The translations under genes were made by a program, and so were the position numbers. 64,000 bases of DNA, taken from positions 124,001 through 188,000 of the forward strand of contig NZ_JAJLJH010000002.1 of assembly GCF_023231945.1 (NCBI RefSeq), written 5' to 3'. The notes below the pieces were generated by a model. That model did not search any database, was not told the DNA's origin, and saw only the letters and a list, made by a program, of their open reading frames with translations. This document shows, one piece after another, positions 1-8,683 of this stretch (its first letter is position 1; every line of letters starts with the position of its first letter). This DNA is from Scleromatobacter humisilvae (GTDB lineage: Bacteria > Pseudomonadota > Gammaproteobacteria > Burkholderiales > Burkholderiaceae_C).

Positions 1-2
1 CG

Positions 3-221
3 CGCCTCGACCCGAAGCTGTACCCGATCGCCGACGACCAGCAGTTCGCCTACGAGCTGCTCGCCGAGGAGAAGGTGCTGATCGTGCAGGGCACCGGCTT
101 CAACTGGAGCCAGCCCGACCACTTCCGCGTCGTCTTCCTGCCCAACGCCGACGACCTCACCGAGGCGGTGTCGCGCATCGCGCGCTTCCTCGATGGCTAT
201 CGCAAGCGCCACGCGGTCTGA
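3..221 (+). CDS. alaA: Alanine aminotransferase AlaA, C-terminal end only
   Basis: The window opens inside this gene; the last 72 residues are visible, ending in TGA at 219-221. The tail reads LLAEEKVLIVQGTGFNW, then DHFRVVFLP and a final RFLDGYRK. This is the typical end of the AlaA branch of fold-type I PLP aminotransferases, which make alanine from pyruvate using glutamate. The catalytic lysine lies outside the window. The next gene starts two bases after the stop, so this is probably the first visible gene of an alaA-DUF1176-hom-thrC operon. AlaA is favoured over AlaC by the position upstream of hom, which is common in beta-proteobacteria. Confidence 0.75.
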   Translation, partial: RLDPKLYPIADDQQFAYELLAEEKVLIVQGTGFNWSQPDHFRVVFLPNADDLTEAVSRIARFLDGYRKRHAV

Positions 222-222
222 C

Positions 223-1233
223 ATGCGCAGGTTCACGCTGATCCTGTGGGCGGCGCTCGCGGCGCCGGTCGCGGCGGGCGCGCAGTCGCTCGAGAGCAAG
301 GACTGGCAGGTCGTCTGCGACAACACCCGCGCCTGCCGCGCGGCCGGCTACAGCGTCGAGGGCAGCGACATGCCCGTGTCGGTGATGCTGGCGCGCGCCT
401 CGGGGCCGGGCATGCCGCTCGTGGGCGAGCTGCAGCTGGGCACGCTGGGCGCGGGCGCCGTGCGTCCGGGCAGCGTCTTCCTCACCATCGCCGGCAAGCC
501 GGCCGGCCCGATCCGCCTGGACCGCGACAACCACGCCGCGCTGTCGCAGCCGGTGATCGCGGCGCTGCTGCGCGCGGTCGTCGGCGGGACCGATGTGTCC
601 TTCACGGCCGGCAAGTCCGCGTGGCGACTGTCGGCCAGCGGCGCCGTCGACGTGCTGTCGCAGATCGACGACGTGCAGGGCCGTGCTGGCCGCACCTCGG
701 CCATCGTGCGCCGCGGCAACGGCAGCGACGGGGACGTCGCCTCGGCGATGGCGATGCCGCGCCTGCAGGGCGTGTTCATCCCCACCGCCGCGCAGCCCGA
801 CGACCGCGCGCTGGCCGTGCGCGTGCTCGCCTCCATCCAGAGCAGCCCGAGTTGCCCGTTGCTGGACGACGGCAACGCGCAGGCCAAGGCGCGGCTGTGG
901 CACATCGACGCCAACCGCCTGCTGGTCACGCAGCCCTGCCAGGCGCCGGCGTCCAACGTCGGCAACAACGGCTATTGGCTCGCCAACCTGCGTCCGCCGT
1001 ACGATGCGAAGCCGATGACGACGTCGGGCGGCGACTACGACGGCTCGGGCACCATCGTCGCCCGCCGGCTCGACGGCCCGGCCGGCGATTGCGGGACGAT
1101 CGAGGCCTGGACGTGGAACGGCTACCGGTTCGAGCAGACCTTCGCGGCGACCGGCGGCCTGTGCCGCGGCGTCAAGGCGGGCGGGGCGTGGCAGCTCCCG
1201 AGCGTGGTCACGGACGTGGTCCAGGGCAACTGA
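223..1233 (+). CDS. DUF1176-type exported protein
   Basis: A 336-residue protein with an N-terminal signal peptide (hydrophobic stretch at residues 4-18, probable cleavage after AGA near residue 20). It is followed by a mostly beta-rich region with paired cysteines (VCDNTRAC near residue 30, then CPLL, CQAP, CGTI, CRGV). This pattern and length match the DUF1176 family of periplasmic proteins of unknown function. The ATG at 223 is preferred over the upstream ATG at 193 because it gives a clean signal peptide and sits next to the alaA stop. No enzymatic motif is evident. Its place between alaA and hom is probably co-transcription, not a role in threonine synthesis. Confidence 0.7.
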   Translation: MRRFTLILWAALAAPVAAGAQSLESKDWQVVCDNTRACRAAGYSVEGSDMPVSVMLARASGPGMPLVGELQLGTLGAGAVRPGSVFLTIAGKPAGPIRLDRDNHAALSQPVIAALLRAVVGGTDVSFTAGKSAWRLSASGAVDVLSQIDDVQGRAGRTSAIVRRGNGSDGDVASAMAMPRLQGVFIPTAAQPDDRALAVRVLASIQSSPSCPLLDDGNAQAKARLWHIDANRLLVTQPCQAPASNVGNNGYWLANLRPPYDAKPMTTSGGDYDGSGTIVARRLDGPAGDCGTIEAWTWNGYRFEQTFAATGGLCRGVKAGGAWQLPSVVTDVVQGN

Positions 1234-1256
1234 ATGCAGCACGAGGTGAAATGAAC

Positions 1257-2576
1257 ATGAAAGCGATCCAGGTCGGCCTGCTGGGCATCGGAACCGTCGG
1301 TTCCGGCACGTACAAGGTTCTCACGCGCAACCAGGAAGAGATCCGCCGCCGCGCGGGGCGCGCCATCGAGATCACGATGGTGGCCGACCTCGACGTCGAG
1401 CGCGCCAGGAGCATCGTCGGCGACGGCATCAAGGTGGTGGCCGACGGCCGCGAGGTCATCGCCAATCCGGACATCGACATCGTCGTCGAGCTGATCGGCG
1501 GCTACGGCGTGGCCAAGGCGCTGGTGCTGGAGGCGATCGCCGCCGGCAAGCATGTGGTCACGGCCAACAAGGCGCTGCTGGCGGTGCACGGCAACGAGAT
1601 CTTCGCGGCCGCGCGCGAGAAGGGCGTGATGGTCGCGTTCGAGGCCGCGGTGGCCGGCGGCATCCCCATCATCAAGGCGCTGCGCGAAGGCCTCACCGCG
1701 AACCGCATCGAGTGGATCGCCGGCATCATCAACGGCACGACCAACTTCATCCTGTCCGAGATGCGCGACAAGGGCCTCGACTTCGACGTCGTGCTCAAGG
1801 AGGCGCAACGCCTGGGCTACGCCGAGGCCGACCCGACCTTCGACATCGAGGGCATCGACGCCGCGCACAAGGCCACCGTGATGAGCGCGATCGCGTTCGG
1901 CATCCCGATGCAGTTCGACAAGGCGCACGTCGAGGGCATCGTGGGCCTGCAGGCGGCCGACATCAGGCACGCCGAGTCGCTCGGCTACCGCATCAAGCTG
2001 CTGGGCATCACGCGCCGCCGCGCGGACGCCAACGGCATCGAGCTGCGCGTGCACCCGACGCTGGTGCCGGCCAAGCGGCTGATCGCCAACGTCGAGGGCG
2101 CGATGAACGCCGTCGTCGTGCAGGCCGACGCGGTCGGCACCACGCTCTACTACGGCAAGGGCGCGGGCGCCGAGCCCACGGCGTCGGCCGTCGTCGCCGA
2201 CCTCGTGGACATCACGCGCCTGCACACGGCCGATCCCGACCATCGCGTGCCGCACCTGGCCTTCCGCGCGGACTCGCTGTCCGACACGCCCATCCTGCCG
2301 ATCGCGCAGACCGTCACCGCGTTCTACCTGCGCCTGCGCGTGGCCGACGAGGCGGGCGTGCTGTCGCGGATCACCACGACGCTGGCCGAGCACGACATCT
2401 CCATCGACGCCGTGCTGCAGCGCCCGAGCTCCGACCAGAAGGCCGGCGAGCAGGACCTGATCATCCTCACGCACAACACCGTCGAAGGAAAGATGCGCAC
2501 GGCCATCGCGAAGATGCAGGCGCTGTCGACGGTGCTGGCGCCGATCGTGAGCCTGCGCAAGGAAGACCTGGCCTGA
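1257..2576 (+). CDS. hom: Homoserine dehydrogenase
   Basis: NAD(P)H-dependent reduction of aspartate semialdehyde to homoserine, the branch point towards threonine and methionine. The 439-residue protein has the Rossmann motif GLLGIGTVGSG at residues 7-17, the NGTTNFIL motif, the substrate-binding stretch GYAEADPTFDIEGIDAAHK, and a C-terminal ACT domain (about residues 350-435). The ACT domain normally mediates threonine feedback inhibition. ATG 1257 has a GAGGTG ribosome site about 8-10 bases upstream; ATG 1251 is an alternative two codons earlier. thrC follows after one base. Length is normal for monofunctional Hom with an ACT domain. Confidence 0.95.
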   Translation: MKAIQVGLLGIGTVGSGTYKVLTRNQEEIRRRAGRAIEITMVADLDVERARSIVGDGIKVVADGREVIANPDIDIVVELIGGYGVAKALVLEAIAAGKHVVTANKALLAVHGNEIFAAAREKGVMVAFEAAVAGGIPIIKALREGLTANRIEWIAGIINGTTNFILSEMRDKGLDFDVVLKEAQRLGYAEADPTFDIEGIDAAHKATVMSAIAFGIPMQFDKAHVEGIVGLQAADIRHAESLGYRIKLLGITRRRADANGIELRVHPTLVPAKRLIANVEGAMNAVVVQADAVGTTLYYGKGAGAEPTASAVVADLVDITRLHTADPDHRVPHLAFRADSLSDTPILPIAQTVTAFYLRLRVADEAGVLSRITTTLAEHDISIDAVLQRPSSDQKAGEQDLIILTHNTVEGKMRTAIAKMQALSTVLAPIVSLRKEDLA

Positions 2577-2577
2577 G

Positions 2578-3993
2578 ATGCAGTACATCAGCACACGCGG
2601 CGATCCGACGCCGCGAAGCTTCAGCGAGATCCTGCTCGAAGGCCTGGCGCCGGACGGCGGCCTGTACATGCCCGACCGCTATCCGCAGGTCGACGACGGC
2701 ATCCTGACGAGCTGGCGCGGCCTGTCGTATGCCGAGCTGGCCTACGAGATCCTGTCGCTCTACATCGACGACATCCCTGCCGCCGACCTGCGGGCGCTGG
2801 CCGAGAAGACGTACACGGCGGACGTCTTCGGCACCGACGCCATCGTGCCCTTGAAGCCGCTCGAGCCCGGCGTGCAGCTGGAGGCGCTGTCCAACGGCCC
2901 GACGCTGGCCTTCAAGGACATGGCGATGCAGCTGCTGGGCAACCTGTTCGAGTACGAACTGGCGCGCCGCGGCGAGACGCTCAACATCCTCGGCGCGACC
3001 TCCGGCGACACCGGCAGCGCGGCCGAGCACGCGATGCGCGGCAAGCAGGGCGTCAGCGTCTTCATGCTGAGCCCCTACGGCCGCATGAGCCCGTTCCAGC
3101 AGGCGCAGATGTTCAGCCTGCAGGACGAGAACATCCACAACCTCAGCGTCGAGGGCGTGTTCGACGACTGCCAGGACATCGTCAAGGCCGTCTCCAACGA
3201 CCTCGCGTTCAAGCGCAAGTGGCGCATCGGCACCGTCAACTCGATCAACTGGGCGCGGCTGCTGGCACAGGTCGTCTACTACTTCGCCGGGTATTTCCAG
3301 GCGACGAAGACCAACGACCAGAAGGTCAGCTTCGCGGTGCCCTCGGGCAACTTCGGCAACGTCTGCGCCGGCCACGTCGCGCGCATGATGGGCCTGCCGA
3401 TCGCCAGGCTGGTGGTGGCGACGAACGAGAACGACGTGCTCGACGAGTTCTTCCGCACCGGCACGTACCGCGTGCGCGGCGCGGCCGAGACGTTCGAGAC
3501 CTCGAGCCCGTCCATGGACATCTCCAAGGCGTCCAACTTCGAGCGTTTCGTGTTCGACCTGGTGAGCCGCGACGGCGCGCTGACCCGCGAGCTGTTCAAC
3601 GGCGCGCTGCAGCGCGACGGCGCGTTCACCCTGCTGCACGACCAGAAGGCCCGCATCGCGGGCTTCGGCTTCGTCTCCGGCCGCAGCACGCACGCCGACC
3701 GCCTCGCCACCATCCGCGACACCGACGCCCGCTTCGGCGTCGTCATCGACACCCACACGGCCGACGGCCTGAAGGTGGCGCGCGAGCATGTGACGGCCGG
3801 CGAGACGATGATCGTGCTCGAGACCGCGCTGCCGATCAAGTTCGCCGACACGATCCAGGAGGCGCTCGGCCGCCGTCCCGAGACGCCGCCGGCGCTGGCC
3901 GACCTCGAGTCGCGGCCCAAGCGATTCACCGTGGTCAAGGCGGACGTCGGCGTCGTCAAGGCGTTCATCGAGGCGCACGCGCCGGCGGAGTGA
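2578..3993 (+). CDS. thrC: Threonine synthase
   Basis: PLP enzyme converting O-phosphohomoserine to threonine. The 471 residues fit the longer E. coli-type ThrC class. The PLP lysine is in GPTLAFKDMAMQLL (Lys113), followed by the phosphate-binding GATSGDTGSAAEHA motif and the SINWARLLAQ segment typical of the family. It begins one base after the hom stop, so hom and thrC are almost certainly translated from one message. Confidence 0.96.
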   Translation: MQYISTRGDPTPRSFSEILLEGLAPDGGLYMPDRYPQVDDGILTSWRGLSYAELAYEILSLYIDDIPAADLRALAEKTYTADVFGTDAIVPLKPLEPGVQLEALSNGPTLAFKDMAMQLLGNLFEYELARRGETLNILGATSGDTGSAAEHAMRGKQGVSVFMLSPYGRMSPFQQAQMFSLQDENIHNLSVEGVFDDCQDIVKAVSNDLAFKRKWRIGTVNSINWARLLAQVVYYFAGYFQATKTNDQKVSFAVPSGNFGNVCAGHVARMMGLPIARLVVATNENDVLDEFFRTGTYRVRGAAETFETSSPSMDISKASNFERFVFDLVSRDGALTRELFNGALQRDGAFTLLHDQKARIAGFGFVSGRSTHADRLATIRDTDARFGVVIDTHTADGLKVAREHVTAGETMIVLETALPIKFADTIQEALGRRPETPPALADLESRPKRFTVVKADVGVVKAFIEAHAPAE

Positions 3994-3999
3994 TCGGCC

Positions 4000-4024
4000 G
4001 CGGGACGCGGGCGTCCCGCTTGCC
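4000..4024 (+). terminator. Possible terminator after thrC
   Basis: A perfect 8-bp stem GCGGGACG / CGTCCCGC (4000-4007 and 4012-4019) with a four-base loop lies just after the thrC stop. Only two T residues follow directly, so it is a weak intrinsic terminator at best; it could equally be a 3' stabilising hairpin. Confidence 0.35.
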
Positions 4025-4053
4025 GCCAATGTCTCCTCGCGAGGAGAGCCCCG

Positions 4054-5055
4054 ATGCGCCCTGTCTTCCTGATGCCGCTGATCCTGTCGTTCGCCGCCGC
4101 CGCGGCGCACGCCGACGAGCCGACCTACGGCGCCGAGTTGCAGGGCTTCGACTATCCGTATCCGCTGCACCACTTCTCGTTCGCGTCGCAGAACGAGACC
4201 CTGCAGATGGCCTACATGGACGTCGCGCCCATCGGCAAGGCCAACGGACGCACCGCCGTCCTGATGCACGGCAAGAACTTCTGCGGCGCCACCTGGGAGC
4301 ACCAGATCGCGTCGCTCACGCACGCCGGCTGGCGCGTCGTCGTACCCGACCAGGTCGGCTTCTGCGCGTCGACCAAGCCCGCGCACTACCAGTATTCGTT
4401 CCAGCAGCTGGCGCGCAACACGCAGGCCTTGCTGGCCTCGCTGGACATCGCGCGCGTCACGCTGGTGGCCCATTCGACCGGCGGCATGATCGCCACGCGC
4501 TACGCGCTGATGTGGCCGCAGGCCGTCGAGCAGCTCGTGCTGGTCGACCCGATCGGCCTGGAGGACTGGCAGGCCAAGGGCGTGCCGACGCGCTCGGTCG
4601 ACGAGTGGACGCGGCGCGAACTCGCCCAGACCGCCGACAAGATCCGCGACTACGAACGCCAGACCTACTACGTCGGCCAGTGGAAGCCGGAATACGAACG
4701 CTGGGTGCAGATGCTGGCCGGCCTGCAGCAGGGGCCGGGCCGCGCGCTGGTCGCGCGCAACTCGGCGCTGATCTACGACATGATCCAGACCCAGCCGGTG
4801 GTCCACGACTTCCCGCGCCTGCAGGTGCCCACGGTGCTGATGATCGGCACGCGCGACACCACCGCCATCGGCAGCGACATCGCGCCGCCGGAGGTGAAGG
4901 CGCGCGTCGGGCACTACGACCAGCTGGGCCCGCAGATCGCGAAGATCATCCCGAACGCGACGCTGATCGAGTTCGACGGACTGGGGCATGCGCCGCAGAT
5001 CCAGGCGCCGGAGGAGTTCGACAAGCGGCTGGTCGACGCCATGGCGGCGCCCTGA
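4054..5055 (+). CDS. Exported alpha/beta hydrolase
   Basis: A 333-residue alpha/beta-hydrolase fold protein with a signal peptide (residues 1-20, cleavage near AHA-DE). The nucleophile elbow is AHSTGG with Ser141, an oxyanion-type HGKNF motif lies near residue 71, and the likely catalytic histidine is His312 in GLGHAPQ. A GAGGAG ribosome site sits 7-8 bases before the ATG. The fold suggests hydrolysis of an ester, epoxide or similar substrate in the periplasm; the substrate cannot be told from sequence. It is followed convergently by a PEP-CTERM gene, with no functional link apparent. Confidence 0.8.
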   Translation: MRPVFLMPLILSFAAAAAHADEPTYGAELQGFDYPYPLHHFSFASQNETLQMAYMDVAPIGKANGRTAVLMHGKNFCGATWEHQIASLTHAGWRVVVPDQVGFCASTKPAHYQYSFQQLARNTQALLASLDIARVTLVAHSTGGMIATRYALMWPQAVEQLVLVDPIGLEDWQAKGVPTRSVDEWTRRELAQTADKIRDYERQTYYVGQWKPEYERWVQMLAGLQQGPGRALVARNSALIYDMIQTQPVVHDFPRLQVPTVLMIGTRDTTAIGSDIAPPEVKARVGHYDQLGPQIAKIIPNATLIEFDGLGHAPQIQAPEEFDKRLVDAMAAP

Positions 5056-5122
5056 GCGGATGGGCGATGTCGGTGGAGGCAGCGAGTTCGAAGCCGCCAC
5101 TTCCGGCACGTGCGCGACGTCG

Positions 5123-5710
5123 TCAGCCAACGGGCGCGCGCCGCCGACGCATCGCGGCCAACCACGTCAGGCCCAGCGCCAACAGGCTTGCAACGGACGG
5201 CTCCGGCACAGGCGGCGTATACACAAACGGTCCGAAGATGGAAACCTGGACCGCGTCCTGGTCCGGCCCGACCGTCAGGAGGATGGTCGTGTCCACGAAG
5301 GCGCCGTCGTGACTCGCGTTGCAGGCGGTGTCCGCCTGGTCGCACAAGGCCGTGGTGGTCGGAAACGCCAATGGCGGCGCTGTGAAATCCCAAGGGTAGG
5401 TTCCCGCGACAGAGACCGGACCGAACAGGATCCAGAGGTTGGGTTGGTCGGGGCCTGCGTCCGGGGTGGCGCCGGACTCGACCCACCAGTCGCGGACCTG
5501 GCCGAGGTCATACGTGCCGGGCCCAAGCAACAGCACGGGCGAGTAAAGGGCGGACACCTCGCAGTAGCAGGGCCCCGACACCGTGGCGGAGCCGCCCGTG
5601 CCCGCGATGCCCGGCGTGCCGAAGATATCGACGGCCGTCGTGGCCATTGCCGCGCCGGAAAGACCCAACAGCAGGGCCGCTGCCAGCGTTTTCGCGATTC
5701 TCGATGTCAC
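5123..5710 (-). CDS. PEP-CTERM sorting domain protein
   Basis: A 195-residue exported protein. It has a signal peptide (KTLAAALLLGLSGAAMA) and a C-terminal PEP-CTERM tripartite signal: the VPEPS motif, a hydrophobic helix (LLALGLTWLAAM) and the basic tail RRRR. Such proteins are cleaved and anchored by exosortase (EpsH/XrtA family) in exopolysaccharide-producing Gram-negatives. The GTG at 5710 is preferred to the TTG at 5728 because GGGGG sits five to six bases upstream. The central region resembles no domain I recognise; it has two cysteine pairs (CYC and CDQADTAC). No exosortase is encoded in this window. Confidence 0.8.
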   Translation of the reverse strand: MTSRIAKTLAAALLLGLSGAAMATTAVDIFGTPGIAGTGGSATVSGPCYCEVSALYSPVLLLGPGTYDLGQVRDWWVESGATPDAGPDQPNLWILFGPVSVAGTYPWDFTAPPLAFPTTTALCDQADTACNASHDGAFVDTTILLTVGPDQDAVQVSIFGPFVYTPPVPEPSVASLLALGLTWLAAMRRRRAPVG

Positions 5711-5882
5711 GATGACCCCCTTGCCCAACAGGCGAGCGGGGCCGATACAGCCCCGAGCACGGCCCGAAGTGTCCGGCCGGGTTGACGGGGTGTCAATCAG
5801 CAGGCTGCGAGCGATCCCCGCGGATGTGTTGCGTTGACCGGTTTAGTCCGCCACCCGTTGTCTGTCCGAGCCCGCGCCGTCG

Positions 5883-7607
5883 TCAGTAGCCCAGCGCCAA
5901 GCCGCTGTTGCGCCGCGGGTCGTTCGCGCCGTAGAAGCGATTCTTGCCGACCGGTTTGCCTTCCAGCGATGGCGCCCCAACCAGGATGACCGCGAGATGG
6001 TTCGCCGGCTGCGGGCCGCTGAACTTCTGGCCCCATCCCTCCAGGATCTTGCGCGTGTCCGGGCTGAGCGCGAAGTCGTCGACGTTGGTCGTCTCGGGCA
6101 GCCACTGCTGGTGGAATCTCGGCGCATCGACGGCTTCCTGTGCGTTCATCCCGTAGTCGATCACGTTGATCAGGGTGTGCAGCACGGCCGTGATGATGCG
6201 GCTGCCGCCCGGCGTTCCAACGACCATCACGGTCTTGCCGTCCTTCGTGACGATGGTCGGGCTCATCGAGCTCAGCGGGCGCTTGCCCGGGGCGATCGCG
6301 TTCGCCTGGCCCTGTACCAGGCCGTAGAGGTTGGGCACGCCGATCTTGGAGGTGAAGTCGTCCATCTCGTCGTTCAGCAGCACGCCGGTCCTGGCGGCCG
6401 TCACCTTGGCGCCGAACCAGTCGTTCAGCGTGTAGGTGACGGAGACCGCATTGCCCCACTTGTCGACGATCGAGTAGTGCGTCGTGTTGCTGCCTTCATG
6501 CGGCGCGACGCCCGGCTTGATGTCCATCGACACGCCCGCCTTGTCCGGCGCGATCACGGCGCGGATCTGCGCGGCGTAGTTCTTGTCGAGCAGATGGTCG
6601 AGCGGATTCTTGACGAAGTCGGGATCGCCGAGGTAGCTGTTGCGGTCGACGTACGCATGGCGCATCGCCTCGATCTGGTAGTGCACGGACTGCGCCGACC
6701 GGAAGCCCAGGTCCTTCAGCGGGTAGCCTTCGAGAATGTTCAGGATCTCGCAGATCACGACGCCGCCTGAACTCGGCGGCGGTGCCGAGACGATGCCATA
6801 CCCGCGGTAGTTGCACTCGACCGGCTTGAGCTCGCGCGTCTGGTACTGGTCGAGGTCGGCCTGCGTGATGATCCCATGGCCTGCGTGGCTGCTCGCGACG
6901 ATCGCGGCGCCGACCGGCCCCTTGTAGAAGCCGTCCTCGCCCTTGTCGCTGATGGCCTTCAGCGTCTGCGCCAGGTCCTTCTGCACGATCTTCTGCCCGA
7001 CCTGGAACGGCTCGCCGTGGTTCAGGAAGATGGCCGCGGACGCCGGATCCTTCTTGAAGCTCTCGGTCGCAGTCAGGAACATGTCGATGTCGCCCTGGTC
7101 GAGCACGAAGCCGTCCCGCGCGTACCTGATCGCCGGGGCGATCACGGCCTGTCGCTTCATCGTGCCGTACTTCTTCAGCGCGTACTCCATGCCCGAGACG
7201 GTGCCGGGCACGCCGACCGCGAGATGCCCATAGGTGCTCGCTCCCTTGATGACGTTGCCGTCCTTGTCGAGGTACATGTCGGCGGTGGCCGCGAGCGGAG
7301 CCTTCTCGCGGAAATCGAGGAAGGTCTTGCGGCCGTCGGCGAGCTGGATCGTCATGAAGCCTCCGCCACCGATGTTGCCGGCCGCCGGATAGACCACCGC
7401 GAGCGCGTAGCCGACCGCCACCGCCGCGTCGACCGCGTTGCCACCGTCCTTGAGCACGTCGACACCGACGTGCGTGGCCAGGTGCTGGGCGGTGACGACC
7501 ATGCCGTTCTCGGCGGCGACGGGAGGCTGCGATGCGGCCTGCGCGTCGACGTAGCAAGCGGCAAGCGCCGCGGAGAGGAGCGATCGGGCAACTCGATCGA
7601 ATGTCAT
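5883..7607 (-). CDS. ggt: Gamma-glutamyltranspeptidase
   Basis: Cleaves the gamma-glutamyl bond of glutathione and transfers or hydrolyses the glutamyl group in the periplasm. The 574-residue precursor has a signal peptide and the autoprocessing site SN-TTHYSIVD. Thr375 is the predicted nucleophile that becomes the N-terminus of the small subunit. The PLSSMSPTIV and GTPGGSRIIT motifs of the small subunit follow. ATG 7607 is preceded on its strand by a GAGG site seven bases away. The neighbouring GST-fold gene is on the same strand, but about 130 bases separate them. Confidence 0.93.
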   Translation of the reverse strand: MTFDRVARSLLSAALAACYVDAQAASQPPVAAENGMVVTAQHLATHVGVDVLKDGGNAVDAAVAVGYALAVVYPAAGNIGGGGFMTIQLADGRKTFLDFREKAPLAATADMYLDKDGNVIKGASTYGHLAVGVPGTVSGMEYALKKYGTMKRQAVIAPAIRYARDGFVLDQGDIDMFLTATESFKKDPASAAIFLNHGEPFQVGQKIVQKDLAQTLKAISDKGEDGFYKGPVGAAIVASSHAGHGIITQADLDQYQTRELKPVECNYRGYGIVSAPPPSSGGVVICEILNILEGYPLKDLGFRSAQSVHYQIEAMRHAYVDRNSYLGDPDFVKNPLDHLLDKNYAAQIRAVIAPDKAGVSMDIKPGVAPHEGSNTTHYSIVDKWGNAVSVTYTLNDWFGAKVTAARTGVLLNDEMDDFTSKIGVPNLYGLVQGQANAIAPGKRPLSSMSPTIVTKDGKTVMVVGTPGGSRIITAVLHTLINVIDYGMNAQEAVDAPRFHQQWLPETTNVDDFALSPDTRKILEGWGQKFSGPQPANHLAVILVGAPSLEGKPVGKNRFYGANDPRRNSGLALGY

Positions 7608-7734
7608 GGGATGGCCTCGAGGTTCGTGAAGTTGTGGGCGTTCACCGCCTGCGCCGACTATACGATCGTAACGCTGCCGACCCGCTGCGGGCAGCGTCGC
7701 CGGGCGCTTTCGGCCTTGCCGAACAGGTCGGCCA

Positions 7735-8490
7735 TCACGCCAATCTGGCAAGATCGAGCTTCCAATAATGTTCGCGCATGCGGTCGTGGTATCCCATCAG
7801 TCGTGGGTCGCGGCGGACATGTTCGGCGATCTTTCCTCCCATCGGCTGCTGGGTCAGCGTATGTACCCACGCAAACCCGGTGGCATCGATCGAGCTGGGC
7901 CGATCGCCCATCAAGTAGGGGCGTTCACCGAGGAAGTTGCCGAGGGCATTCCAACCGTCGATCGCGGTTTCGTGGATCTCGTCGAGCGACCATCGTCCCG
8001 TGCCTTGGGCCCAGGCCTGAAAGCGAATCCTGCGTCGAGCCTGAAGCAACAGCAGGGGCGCAACGACAGGCACGAGTGGCTTCTGCCAATCAGGAACGCG
8101 GCGCCTGCCATAGTCGATGAGGATTGGCTTGTACTTCGCGAAGTCCGCGTCGGTGCAGAAGCGCAGATAGAGCGTGCAGAAGTACATCTTCGTCTCCATC
8201 ATCGCCTGCAGCGCCGCCGCACTGGCTTGCTCGCGAGGATCGAGATGCTCGTCGCGCAACGCGCGTGCATCGTGCTGCTGGAGGTGGGCAATGATTCTCG
8301 AGGAGTCCGCAATCAGCTGCCCGTCGATCTCCGCGACCGGCAACTTCCGGGTCGGGACCTTGTCCACGTCCCCCGTCCGCGAGTCGTACGGGATGCCGGA
8401 CATCCGCAGCCAGGTCAGCAGCTTGGTGCAGAAGGGACTGAGATCCGGAGACGTCGGCTCTGGGTAGCCGAAGTGGTACACGACAATCAT
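7735..8490 (-). CDS. Glutathione S-transferase-fold protein (Fax/metaxin-like)
   Basis: A 251-residue GST-fold protein. The N-terminal thioredoxin-like half (residues 1-75) contains SPFCTKLLTWL, KVPTRKLPVAEIDGQLIADSSRII and a substrate-side SSRI motif. The helical C-terminal half ends with a GERPYLMGDRPSSIDATGFA stretch. This pattern is typical of the failed-axon-connections/metaxin-like group of GSTs rather than classical detoxifying enzymes. ATG 8490 has GGAG eight bases upstream. Its function is not known; a role linked to glutathione and the adjacent ggt gene is inference only. Confidence 0.75.
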   Translation of the reverse strand: MIVVYHFGYPEPTSPDLSPFCTKLLTWLRMSGIPYDSRTGDVDKVPTRKLPVAEIDGQLIADSSRIIAHLQQHDARALRDEHLDPREQASAAALQAMMETKMYFCTLYLRFCTDADFAKYKPILIDYGRRRVPDWQKPLVPVVAPLLLLQARRRIRFQAWAQGTGRWSLDEIHETAIDGWNALGNFLGERPYLMGDRPSSIDATGFAWVHTLTQQPMGGKIAEHVRRDPRLMGYHDRMREHYWKLDLARLA

Positions 8491-8586
8491 GAGCCACGCT
8501 CCAGGAATGGTTGAGCATGGCAAGCTTGCCGGGCCGGCCGCCGCCGGTCAAGCCCGTCACGGCACGGGGCCGGAGAATGAACTTTG

Positions 8587-8645
8587 CCTGGCCAGGGGAC
8601 ACTGACATGTCGCCGCCAGGCGTCCCTCGTCCCTGGCCAGGGACG
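8587..8645. promoter_or_regulatory. Paired CCTGGCCAGG palindromes upstream of prc
   Basis: The 10-bp palindrome CCTGGCCAGG occurs at 8587-8596 and again at 8632-8641. The second copy extends to a perfect 18-bp palindrome, CGTCCCTGGCCAGGGACG (8628-8645), 38 bases before the proposed prc start. The two copies also share flanking GGAC/GTCC. This could be a dimeric operator for prc or a short dispersed palindromic element. Confidence 0.4.
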
Positions 8646-8683
8646 GGGTGCGGAATTTTCATGGGCCGTTCAACGGTGGTGGA

